Assembly: GCA_027382625.1 (NCBI GenBank)
Contig: JAJKFJ010011024.1
Location: 1-13,265, forward strand
Length of the DNA: 13,265 nucleotides
DNA from: Tetmemena sp. SeJ-2015
Lineage: Eukaryota; Ciliophora; Spirotrichea; Sporadotrichida; Oxytrichidae
Direction: 5' to 3'
In this document: positions 1 through 9,300 of the stretch, piece after piece
Position numbering within the stretch: position 1 is the stretch's first letter
Layout of the letters: each line of letters opens with the position of its first letter
Notes under the pieces: generated by a model
Database searches by the model: none
The model's input: the letters and a program-made list of their open reading frames with translations, nothing else
Told to the model about the DNA's origin: nothing
Translations under genes and position numbers: made by a program

Positions 1-563
1 AATGATAAGTCTAACCCGCTTTTATTGCTTTTTAACTTTATTCTATATCTTAGACAGTTGGTTTTGTTTCCTTAGATTGACCAGCTAAACAATAAAAGTG
101 AATCTATACAATTTATTTTATGAAGAAATTTTCAACATGCTAAGAAATAATTATTGTTTAGAATTAAAAAATTAGCTTTTGATTTAACTATTATACTTAT
201 TTTATTTATGCAAGAAATTGTGTTTGAGTTAATTTACCTTTGAAAAGAAATTCATGAAAACCGTTTTTAAAGAAGTGTTGGGGCTAGTTTCGGGCTATTG
301 AAAATCACTTGTGCAGTCCTATTATTGGCATTTAGCTCTGACAGATCTTTTATAGAGATATCCGGAAGTGATTAATCCTAGGCCCAGCAATGAAAGAGTC
401 ATAAACGGCAGGATTTTAGACTACTAAGGATTGGGTTCTATTTAAATTTGATTAGCCAAGTACTCTTCATTAGCAGTTAGAGTGTTTGTTGCTTGACTAG
501 CAATATTTTATGTCTTCTCCAGAATGCCATCAGGATTAGATGGGATTGAGGAATTTGGATTGA
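1..563 (+). CDS. 3' part of an unidentified gene, interrupted, left end missing
   Basis: The product is not recognised. With TAA/TAG read as Gln, three pieces look coding. Frame from 70 to about 111 gives a short IDQLNNKSESIQ-like stretch. The same frame at 244-390 gives a piece including RSVGASFGLLKITCAVLLL. A second frame from 372 runs through GFQTTKDWVLFKFDQPSTL and LLDQQYFMSSPECHQDQMG to a TGA at 561-563. The AT-rich stretch 112-243 between the first two pieces is probably an IES, but I could not fix its pointer. The shift between the last two frames, around 370-410, may be a small IES with pointer GGC (381-383 and 407-409, 26 bases), which is weak. A competing reading in another frame is discussed under rejected items. 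That this is the end of a gene is likely; its exact structure is not settled. Confidence 0.4.
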
Positions 564-866
564 ATTTATACATTTTTAATGTTAATTTAAATTTATATTT
601 AAAGCATCAAATAAGAATACAGATTTAAAGATAAAATAAATCACAATCAGATATGGCTTATTTAATTAATTATCTTGCGGAAATTTATCATTTATAACTT
701 TATATACAAATAGAAAATGCAAAATAAAAACTATTGAGGATAAAAAAATTTCATTCAAAATTAAAACTATTATTTATTTTGGCACATCAATAATTCAGAA
801 TTGGGCAGTACTTGTTTTATTAAGCTATTTTATGTTGAGAAAGAGTGTAATTTACTCTAAAATAAA
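564..866. other. AT-rich intergenic spacer
   Basis: This stretch lies between the TGA of the left-edge gene and the ATG of gene A. It is strongly AT-rich with many short A and T runs. I see no convincing coding frame, RNA gene or pointer pair. It presumably holds the 3' flank of one gene and the promoter of the next; no clear TATA box stands out. Confidence 0.6.
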
Positions 867-3042
867 ATGTCGTAAGAAATTGAAGCACACAATCCAGAAA
901 AGCCCTTGACCAGAGCTCATTCAGCTTATATTTCTCAAGTTGAGCAATAAAATGCACTAAATAATCTGGAGTAATTCCATCAGACTTTTGTTTCTCTTAA
1001 AAATGAGAGCCAATAAATAGACAAGTAATTAACAATGGGCTCAAATCAAGATCTAAAAACTCCGAGAGATCATCTTTTCGTAAACAAAAAGCGGGAATTA
1101 TAAAGTTTATTTTTGGTAACTTAAGTTTAGTGAATACTTAGACTCGAAATGCTGCCATCTAAAACGACAACCCTTTCACCATACATACCTTTTAACTGTA
1201 AAATCCTCATATCATCAACTCAGAGGAAAACTTCAATAATCAAGAAGGTTCTTAATCCTAGGCAGGATAAATTATACCACACGTTGCTAACACCAATCAC
1301 TTGCTATTATCCCAGCAAGAGACTAGAAAAGAGACATGTTCTAAGCAACACCATAAAAATGCCAATCCATAGATTAATTTCAACAGATTCAAAGTCAATC
1401 AATAAGTCTATCCCAAACACATCATTTTCCCATCCCAATCGCAAAAGAACCTAAATCGTTATATTTATATTTTTGACTGTATATTAAAATAGTCAAGAAA
1501 GGCATTCATAAATGAAAGACAGAATGGTTGGAGATCAGAGACAAATTTAAACTTCTTAAAAATAGAGAGTCAAAATCGTTATGGTAAGTTATTGATTTTA
1601 CTAAAATTATTAGGAGGAAAGAAGAAGGAAATTGCTGTTCAATTAATTGTATATCAATTTATTTTGATAATGTTCAATTTGAATCCTAATTTCACAACTT
1701 CTTAATAGCAGGAACTACTCTCTCGATTTGAAGGTCATCAACCAATATCTGCAGCTCCCTCTGCTTAAAATTCAAGAGTGCTGTCATAGTAAATGAACAT
1801 AAAAAGCGCTAAATTTGTAATTGACCTAATTTTATGATTATTTTAGGTCCATTCTGGAGCTCTTCTTGGTTCAAAAACTATCTAAGAAGGGACTTAGCTA
1901 ATTTCCTAAAAAGTAAAATTGTTTAATCATTAAAATTTAAAGAGTACAAATAATTTACAATAAAGGGTATATGGAAATCAGCTTGTTGGCTATTTTCATA
2001 AGACTAACGCTCCTTCGCAAGGGCTATCAACGAATGTTATCAATATAGAATGTAATATTTTAAGATACTAAAATTTTTTAAGTTATAAAGTTTAAACTAT
2101 AGTTTTTATTAAATACATTATAATTAAAAACTCTTTTTAGATTATATTTTTAGATGGTATAAATATAAATTTAAAGAAATTAAAGTAAAAATACCTTGAT
2201 TAAATTTGATAAAAGAGGTTTATTTATTTTTAATAAAAAAATAAAAAAATATGTCATCTTATATTAAAAATAAAAAACTGTAAAATTTCTTCTTTCTTTT
2301 AAAATTGTATTCTATTTTGACTTTTTAAAGGTATCGCTAATTTATGAAAATTTTTTCTCTTGATAAATCTTATAATTATCTTAGAATAAATTCTTTGCAT
2401 TCTTTACTGAATTATAAATAAATTTGATAATAGGAAGGTTTTCTGAAAATAAGAAATAGTATAAAATAAAATTTACCCGCCAATCATTTCTTTTAACAAA
2501 CGATATTGCATATTCATCCACCCTATAATGACCAATAAATGGTAAATTTTCAATACAGATCTAGAAAAGATCAAACCTTCAACGGGGAATCTTCTCTCTT
2601 TGCCATTAAAAGTAAGCTTCCTTAAATTTAATATTATCATAAAGGGAAAACTATGAATTTATAACTTTAAACTCCAAACATATCTTAAAAATTCTCTTAA
2701 AACAGGCCCACAACAACCAACAACGTAAATTAGAGAAACTTGAGTGAAAATAAGATTTTTAACTTTGACGATAATCTCAGCCCTTCAAATATAAATTTTC
2801 AAGGAGAGGAAAATCAATTCTACTCCCAGTCATCAGCTGCAAAACAACCGTAAACTGCATCTTAAGCAACACAAAGGAAAAGCGAGTTCTATTGTGAAAA
2901 GTAGAAATAGAAAAGCCAAGCATTTATTTAAAGCCTGTCTGCCTCTTCTCTTTAATTTTTGCAAGATTCTTATTTTCTTCCAGCCTTCAATTCACTTGAT
3001 ACACTTATGAGAGAACTCTCTAAACTGAATAAAATATATTGA
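867..3042 (+). CDS. Gene A: Asn/Gln-rich protein of unknown function, split by IESs and introns
   Basis: I do not recognise a domain. The frame starts at ATG 867 (MSQEIEAHNPEKPL) after an A-rich leader and ends at TGA 3040-3042 (LMRELSKLNKIY). Many TAA/TAG codons are in frame. Removing IESs 1110-1129, 1463-1610, 1645-1679, 1911-1964 and 2045-2484 and intron-like stretches 1817-1846 and 2612-2644 leaves 1416 bases, 471 residues. An alternative structure at 1445-1613 gives 493 residues. The protein is polar and low in complexity, rich in Asn, Gln, Ser and Lys, with no visible signal peptide or membrane segment. Pieces such as PHVANTNHLLLSQQETRKE and FNFDDNLSPSNINFQGEEN are typical of disordered ciliate proteins. 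The gene as a whole is well supported by frame continuity. Its function cannot be read from the sequence. Confidence 0.75.
1110..1129 (+). other. IES in gene A, pointer AAGTTTA (20 bp)
   Basis: AAGTTTA occurs at 1103-1109 and 1123-1129. Removing one copy and the 13 bases between shifts the frame by 20 and joins KKRELQSL to VNTQTRNAAIQ without a stop. Left in place, the first frame meets TGA at 1131-1133. Confidence 0.85.
1463..1610 (+). other. IES in gene A, pointer TTAT (148 bp), structure ambiguous
   Basis: TTAT at 1459-1462 and 1607-1610 gives an in-frame join of QKNLNRY to QEERRRKLLF. The interval also holds a second copy of the 10-base word AAATCGTTAT (1453-1462 and 1573-1582). It further contains a possibly coding stretch (1497-1583) that reads into a GTAAGT...TTAG unit at 1584-1613. 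A competing model removes only 1445-1496 (pointer CAA) and splices 1584-1613 as a 30-base intron. Both keep the frame. Confidence 0.45.
1645..1679 (+). other. IES in gene A, pointer GTTCAATT (35 bp)
   Basis: GTTCAATT is repeated at 1637-1644 and 1672-1679 around an AT-rich insert. Removal joins RRRKLLF to NLNPNFTTSQQQE. Confidence 0.75.
1817..1846 (+). other. Probable 30-nt intron in gene A
   Basis: The stretch begins GTAATT and ends TTTTAG, lies between codons (phase 0), is AT-rich and contains an in-frame TGA at 1832-1834. Removal joins NIKSAKF to VHSGALLGSKTIQ. A 27-base IES with pointer ATTT (1813-1816 and 1840-1843) would also remove the stop, so intron versus IES is open. Confidence 0.5.
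1911..1964 (+). other. Candidate IES in gene A, pointer TAAA (54 bp, frame-neutral)
   Basis: TAAA at 1907-1910 and 1961-1964 brackets an AT-rich stretch between GTQLISQ and VYGNQLVGYFHKTN. Its length is a multiple of three and it has no TGA, so frame does not prove excision. Base composition and the repeat are the only evidence. Confidence 0.45.
2045..2484 (+). other. Large IES in gene A, pointer CAAT (440 bp)
   Basis: CAAT at 2041-2044 and 2481-2484 joins GLSTNVIN to HFFQQTILHIHPPYND and accounts for the frame change. The insert is extremely AT-rich with long A and T runs and no recognisable gene, terminal inverted repeat or transposase frame. It is the longest IES placed in this window. 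The 4-base pointer is short, so the exact edges could be off by some bases. Confidence 0.65.
2612..2644 (+). other. Probable 33-nt intron in gene A
   Basis: GTAAGC...TAAAG splits a codon between LFAIK and KTMNLQLQTP (AAA A|GG AAA). Length is a multiple of three and there is no in-frame TGA, so it could also be translated. The splice-like ends and AT-rich body favour an intron. Confidence 0.5.
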
Positions 3043-3272
3043 TATTGGTTATATCAATTTGATATAACTTTTTCAACTTTTAAACTTCTATGATATTTAT
3101 ATATATCTCATGGTTATGAATTTCCCCTAATTTCTTATATAAACATAGAGTTCTAAATTGAATATAATTTAGTATTTCGAATAAAATCTTTTTTTTTCAT
3201 ATTTAATTTTTACTTATATTCAGATTTGATTTTACATGTTTTACTTCAGCTTAATATGATCCAAACGATTAA
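3043..3272. other. AT-rich spacer between genes A and C
   Basis: No coding frame is seen between the TGA of A and the ATG of C. It contains a near-perfect palindrome just after the stop (3048-3068) and a long T run near 3190. It must hold the end of A and the promoter of C, and possibly a chromosome breakage site. No C4A4 telomere-like tract is present. Confidence 0.55.
3048..3068. repeat. Palindrome 6 bases after the gene A stop
   Basis: GTTATATCAA and TTGATATAAC are perfect reverse complements separated by one T. The position right behind the stop codon suggests a 3'-end signal or chance in AT-rich DNA; neither is proved. Confidence 0.6.
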
Positions 3273-6242
3273 ATGATTAACTCTAAGGGTTCTGCTCCAA
3301 GTTCCCCCCTCAGGTACAATATGAAATTAGAAAAAATACTCAAGTATGTTAAAGAATATGAACATCTCTTTAAAAGATTCGTTAAAAAGCTTTCCACAAA
3401 TATTGATGAGAGACTCTAGCAGCAGAGCCAACTCAACTCTAAATTAATCCAATCACAGTTTAGTTCTCAATTTATATTTTCAGTATGAAAGAGACGTGCT
3501 GGAGGATAAGTTAAAGACTTATTAAGATATGGATCTTCAGCCAGGAGAGAAACTCAAGATCAAAGCTAAAATTAACAGACTCAGTGATTAATTAAAGGAA
3601 AAGGAGAGAGCGCTTGAACTCTAGTATGATTTAAATTCCAAGCATGCCACTCTTGCAAAAATAATCCCCAATATCTATTAAAAACATTTTTTTAAAAAAA
3701 TTAGACTAGAAGAGTACAAGTAAGAAGTAATTAGGCTTAACGCATAAGCAGCAAATGATGTGCAGCAACCTACACAGTAAAATGAAAAAGTCAAAAACTA
3801 CTAGGAATTTATCAACTTACTAGATAATGAAATTCAGCAGAAAGATAAGTTAATCATCAAGCTGCAGTGGAGCAAAGGAGAGATCAAGGATTAAGTATTT
3901 GAGAAGGATAAGCAAATTTCTAATTTAGAGTCAAGAATCTTAGAGCTAGAGAAAAATTGCGAACGATTAGAGTCTATGAGAAAAGAAAAGGAAGCTCTAG
4001 CTTATGAGGTAGAATCAAGATATGATGCTAAGAAGAAGGAGATGTATGCCTTACAAGAAGACTTCAAAAGAAAGGTTGAAAGCTTTGAAAATTTAAAGAC
4101 TGTTGCAAAGGAAATACAGAAGAAAAATGAGGAACTTGAAAAGGAAATATGGATGGGTAAAGGAGGATCGAAGGAGAGCGATCCTATCGGAGCAGAGATT
4201 ACTCTAGAGTAATTTTTATTTGGAAGTTAGAATCCTTATGCTCTTTCAAATAACACGAAGCTGTCAGTTATTTTGAAGGGGAAGGAACTTAGGATTGGAA
4301 ATTCTTCACTGGAGCATGTGGTAGTTAATGAAGCTAGCATGAGAAAGATAGAAGTAAAATAAGATGACTAAAATGTCAATTAAGGAGTGGCTTAAGCTTT
4401 GATGCTGCAAGGATACGATGGTGAGCACGAATATTTTTATAAATGTTTCATTATGAATAGATCATAAATTTCAAAGACTTTCCTCTTTACTCCTATTTTT
4501 ATGGAAGACCTCACTTTATAAGCTTTATTGAACATTTAGTAAAAGAACCTGGCTAGACAAGTATTGACCCAAGTAGAAAATTTAAATTTGATCCTCCATT
4601 TCCAACTTGGCTATTTTCAACTTGCAGAGCAATCATGGATGCGAAATACTTTGAATATGTCCTTTATGAATAAGCTTAATAAATTATTACTATTTAATGA
4701 AGATATAGGTTTTGCAAACACTTCTAGGCTATCAGAGTTTGTTTATTCCTGGCTTGGAACTTTTAAGCTGGATGAAATTACAAGGCAAGTTAGGAAACTT
4801 GATTTTGAGGAAAAAGAAAAAGCAGATGATCTTCGACTTCAATTTGCGATCGGGCTTTAGAGTGTACGATCATCAAAAGTTTGGGAGTACTAGCTTTTTA
4901 ATGATTTCTTCCAAGAGAAGTACTCGCATGACGAGCTCTATTTTTACCTTCACTGCAGATAAGTACTCTTTAGAGGGCCTTAGCTTTTGGATAGTTCATC
5001 AACGCATGAGAGGATATTCATTTTCGAATCCTTATAATTATTTACTAATTAATTCAGCCTCGATATGAAGAGAGTAGAGAGCGCTGTTGAAGTCATTTTC
5101 AGTAAGATGCAAAGAGAAGACAGAGAAGAAATTATGGCCAATATTAGGAAGGTAGCAACTGATTATGACGATATAGTTTTGGACTCCCAAGCCAAAAGAG
5201 ATTATTTTATTTGAATACTATTGCAAAATTTAGATGATAAGACGAAAGCCTAAATTGAAGAACTCAAAAAGAAGAAAAACGAGGAACCTAAGAAAGCAAA
5301 ACTAGTGGAGGCAATTGATGCTTAAATTATACTTAGGGTATTCGTAGAATATTACGAAAGAGAAAAGAAAGTTCGAGCATTCATTATCAAAAGGCTTTTT
5401 GAAGAATAGCCAAGGCTTGGTACTAGCTCGAAAGCAGGAATAAGCTTCCTTTCATTCAAAAGAGTAATGGAGTAATTTGACCCAGATATGCTAGAGATAG
5501 ACATAGCCACATACTATCGAGATTCTTGGACTGCAGGAGTTGGAGTAGTTAACTTTGACTCTTTAACTAATTACAATTAAAAAAACTTAAAGATTTCATT
5601 GACTCTTTCTTCTTAGTTGCAAATGAGAAAGGTTTATTCCTAAAGACTTTGAGATTCATGTCTTTTAATACTCCTCCGAGTATGAATTCGTATGAAGAGT
5701 TTGACCTAGATTCTAAATACAGCTAGAAGCTAGAATATATTTACAGCCTTTGGAGGAAAGAAGATTCCCTATTTACTGCTTTTAAAAAACGAATCGAGGA
5801 ATCTGGAAACGAAATGATGGTTTATTTATTAAATATACATCTACATTCATTGAGCTTTTTTATTGGTTGAAAAATTCAGAAAGTTAGAAGATCTGATTAA
5901 GAAGAAATCTTAATTAGACTTAAGCTGGTACAGAGGCAGAGATATGATCTAAATTTTCAGACGTCTGTGGCAGTGGATGCTTTTCTTCAGAGCAAGTTAT
6001 ATGGAGATTTATGAAAGAGAGGAATAGTGCAACAACTAAAATATCGATTTGCAAAGCTTAGAAATGGAATTCGCTAATTATCATAAGATAGGTAACAGAG
6101 TGCACAAGGAGCTCTCTATAGTAAAGGCTTAGCAATTATATTTTAATTGAGAAGAGTCAACTAAGTCAAAAAGATACAAAAGATGTACAAAGAGCATTAA
6201 AATGTCGAGTGGGAATAGCTATAGCAAAAATTATTTAGCTGA
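3273..6242 (+). CDS. Gene C: large coiled-coil protein, unknown function
   Basis: The start is the first in-frame ATG (MINSKGSAPSSPLRYNMK) and the stop is TGA 6240-6242 after EWEQLQQKLFS. Five IESs (3460-3484, 5203-5235, 5565-5608, 5823-5868, 6138-6148) interrupt it. Removing them leaves 2811 bases, 936 residues, in one frame. Roughly residues 20-330 are charged and heptad-like, for example LESRILELEKNCERLE and EIQKKNEELEKEIW, indicating coiled coil. The middle and C-terminal parts are mixed, with aromatic-rich helices such as WYRGRDMIQIFRRLWQWMLF, then a final charged helix. There is no signal peptide and no catalytic motif that I recognise. A structural role, perhaps in the cytoskeleton or cilia, is only a guess from the composition. 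The gene structure is well supported; the function is unknown. Confidence 0.85.
3460..3484 (+). other. IES in gene C, pointer CAGT (25 bp)
   Basis: CAGT at 3456-3459 and 3481-3484 joins SKLIQSQ to YERDVLEDK in frame. A 26-base GT...CAG intron reading of the same stretch puts the downstream coding out of frame, so the IES reading is preferred. Confidence 0.85.
5203..5235 (+). other. IES in gene C, pointer AGAT (33 bp)
   Basis: The frame is the same on both sides but contains TGA at 5212-5214. AGAT at 5199-5202 and 5232-5235 lets a 33-base AT-rich insert be removed, giving DSQAKRD joined to DKTKAQIEELKK. Confidence 0.8.
5565..5608 (+). other. IES in gene C, pointer GACTCTTT (44 bp)
   Basis: The 8-base repeat GACTCTTT at 5557-5564 and 5601-5608 flanks an AT-rich insert. 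Removal joins GVGVVNFDSF to FLVANEKGLFLK and corrects a frameshift that would otherwise reach a stop. Confidence 0.92.
5823..5868 (+). other. IES in gene C, pointer TGGTT (46 bp)
   Basis: TGGTT at 5818-5822 and 5864-5868 joins ESGNEMMV to EKFRKLEDLIKKK. Without excision the frame ends at TGA 5868-5870. Confidence 0.9.
6138..6148 (+). other. Very short IES in gene C, pointer AATT (11 bp)
   Basis: AATT at 6134-6137 and 6145-6148 is separated by seven A/T bases. Removing 11 bases joins LSIVKAQQ to LRRVNQVKKIQKMYKEH and avoids a TGA at 6148-6150. Confidence 0.8.
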
Positions 6243-6329
6243 CTAATACTTATAATTTAAAAGTTATCAATGAATTTATTAAGAAAGAAATTAGGAATTG
6301 CAAGAGGTATATAAATTGGTATAAAATTA
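6243..6329. other. Spacer between convergent genes C and D
   Basis: The two TGA stop codons face each other across 87 AT-rich bases. No coding frame is seen. The two transcripts probably overlap or end very close together. Confidence 0.6.
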
Positions 6330-9300
6330 TCACTTGTAAGAGTTCGGAATGCAAAAAAGAACTCTTTCTTAATCCTCTATGATGGGATACTCGTATTTTT
6401 CCTTGAAGCTTTTGCTAACACAATTTAAAGATATTTAATTATCTTTATCATTTAATTTTCTAGTAGTATATCCATCACCTTGATAAGTTTTAAATGGAGA
6501 GACTTTTCTATTCTTTCTTTAATTGCTTTCTCTCTATCCAAATTAGTCCACTAAGCTGAATCATTTACTGAACCATTGGACATATAACTTTCATTTTTGA
6601 ATATCAAGCTCTACTATTTCTATAGTCTGTCTGTTGACATGCTTGTTTCTTTTTCATCTTGGATTGATGCCTTATCTACTACTCTGGCAAAAGCCTCTAG
6701 GAATTCAATAAAAACAGCTCTAAAGTGCCTCTCTTTAGATATTTCATTGACCTGGGTCATCATTGCCAGATTAAAGCAAACACAGATGTCCCTTTGAAAA
6801 AGGAGATCATTGCAAATATTCATGGAATTTATCAAAACTTCGAATTCATCTACAGTCATGAATGTTTTTTCACCAGGCTTTTTATGTGAGCCACCATATT
6901 TGTTGTAAATGAATTCTAAAAGTGGTCTAAACGCCTTGAGTACGTTATCACAGTATTCATTCCAGTATCTACTGATCCTCCATCCATGGTTTTATTGAAA
7001 GTATTGCTGCTCTAGAGGAAGCACCTTTTGATTTACTAAGATTGATATTGCTTCAGATTAAGAAGATGCCTCTCCATTGAGATATTTTTTGAGAGCAATT
7101 CTGATTAGAATTTCCATGAGCTGATATCTGACTAAGCCACCAGGTGGATTATATTCTCCCTTTCTAATGGAATTAACTATGATGAAGAGCATATCTATGT
7201 CGTTTAACTTCAGAGTTTCATTATCAACGAGTTCAAACACATCTCTTACTAATTCAGTATAAGTGTTCAAACCGATTGCATATACAGTTCCTATTTTACC
7301 TAGGGCGCCATACGGTCTATAAATATTTTTGATAACTTTGTAGGCTCTTTACATCTCTATTAATTAAAAATAATCTCTGCTTTAATTTTAGCCTCCTCAT
7401 GCTGATTATCCAACTTTGGCAACCTCATACAGCTCCAGTCATACTCAAAGCACTTCCTAATAATTTCTTCATTATCTGCGATATAGTCTTTAAAGATCGA
7501 GTTCTAAAATGACCAAGGAGTCTTTGGTCTTATCTCCTCTTCTTCAATTAAAATTTCGACCTCAGGCTCAGGTCTTGGGATGCAATGCTTTAAATTTGAT
7601 TTGTATTAGTTAGTGAATGGATGATCGTTTCTTTAAGTTTTTATTTGTCCAAAATAATTATCTTGCTTTGGTACAATAAATGCCTATTCTTCTTTAAAAA
7701 GCGTCTTTTATAAGTCTCTTGGACTATTTAAATGATCATCATCAATTATTTCATCATCTAAAATTCCCTCTGATAAATTGAAATTCCTTCCATTAATCGT
7801 AAAAAAGTATTTGCTATAACCAGGTGGGAGCATTTTCCACACCATAAATTTATTTCCTTAATTAGCTAGTGGAAACATTTTCTTAGCTTTATAATTTTCG
7901 AATTCAAAGTGACAGCACACTTCGGGTTTTTCTAAACCTTCGATTATGAAATCATCAATTTCTATTTTGATTAAATTTTCAGACCATCCCTCGCATACCC
8001 AGCAATTATCACTAAGATAGTCTTTCTAAATACTATCTTTGTATTGAGTGTTTAAGGAGTTTCTGAGAGAATTGATTGAGTTTTGAGATCTTCTTTGAAT
8101 TTAATTCCTGCTTGCTACTCTTTGATAAAAAGGTAACTACTTGGAAACATAATCGCTTTTAAGATCTTAATTTGAGTTAACTATGTCTATTATGAATCCT
8201 TCTGAGTCGATTCTTGCTTCATTTTAACAATAAATGTATCTAAAATTTCCTCTTATATGAAGACCTAGCAAGGTGTGATTATTTTTTATGTGCTATCCTA
8301 TAGCTTAGCAATCGGCTGTCCTAATTCCATTAAAACTTATATCTAAATGTAGAAGAGACTTATTTTCAGATAAAGAAGAAATTATATGGTGATCTATTTA
8401 AAATTATTTTATTTTTAGATAAATAAGCCCCTATTGCTTCTCCCACTTTTGCGATAGATTATTAAAAATAAGTGCCAATCGCATTCCAACTTAAGTCAAG
8501 AAGTTTAAGGCGTCTATTTTCGGTTAGTCCTTTTGTGAGTATCTCGATCCTCTAGCCTGTGATTTAATTCCAATGAAGCTTAATTTCCTTTAGGGATTAA
8601 GATTTACCAATTAGCTCAGAGAGGCATTGTACTGACTCATCAGTAATCCTATTCTGGCTTAAGTTTAGTTTAATAAGATTCTCTTTTTATTAGTTTAAGC
8701 TATTGCATAGCATTTAAACAGCTTGATCTCCAAGCTAATTATTTTCTAGATTAAGAATCTCTAAAAAGGAAAAATTGCGCCTATAAATAATTATACTCTA
8801 ACTTGCTTTCATAATTTTGCAAGAGCCTCTGGCAAATAAGATTCATTCCAAACATGCCTATTTGATTATTCTTTAAGTTAATTTCCTTTGTATTCTCCAT
8901 TCCCTTTATAAGTTCAAAGACTTATTACTCCCTTAACCCATTATTCTCAAGTTCTAAAGTATCTTTCTTTAGCAATTTTAGGCTTTTGCCGACTGCTCTC
9001 GAATAGTATCTACCAATTGCCTTCTCTTTGAGGTCAAAGTATTGTTCATCTCCACTTCTTTAAGCAAGTGCGTAGGGCATCGGTGGAAGTTTTAGCTTTT
9101 CTAATTCTAGCAGATACTTCTAAGTTGCAGTTTCCAATCTCTCTCCTTAGCTTAAATGCTGATGCGAAATTAAGCTGTTTATTTCCATATTGCTCATACT
9201 TTACTTTATTTATGTAAACTGTTATTCAGATTTTATCTTCAATGAGCTCCCTCTCATTTCTCTAGAAGTAAAATATCCTGCTTGCATCAAGTTACTTTTA

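Noticed and set aside
254..565. A frame from ATG 254 that reads well if TGA means Trp (TGA at 299, 449 and 494), suggesting a second code change or a mitochondrial insert
   Set aside because: TAA and TAG are also in frame, which does not fit ciliate mitochondria, and TGA is the stop in genes A, C and D. Another frame in the same place gives a better Gln-code reading, and the CTATT repeat could remove the first TGA.
1149..1454. Plus-strand ORF of 101 codons beginning MLPSKTTTLSP
   Set aside because: It is the wrong frame of gene A. The frame that continues from the IES at 1110-1129 uses TAA/TAG as Gln and joins the flanking segments.
3460..3485. A 26-nt GT...CAG intron in gene C
   Set aside because: Splicing it leaves the downstream coiled coil out of frame, while the CAGT-pointer excision of 25 bases keeps it.
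9197..9197. ATG 9197 as the start of the LRR gene
   Set aside because: The same frame is open and Gln-rich upstream and joins through the CTGA pointer to a further 175 codons beginning at 10104.
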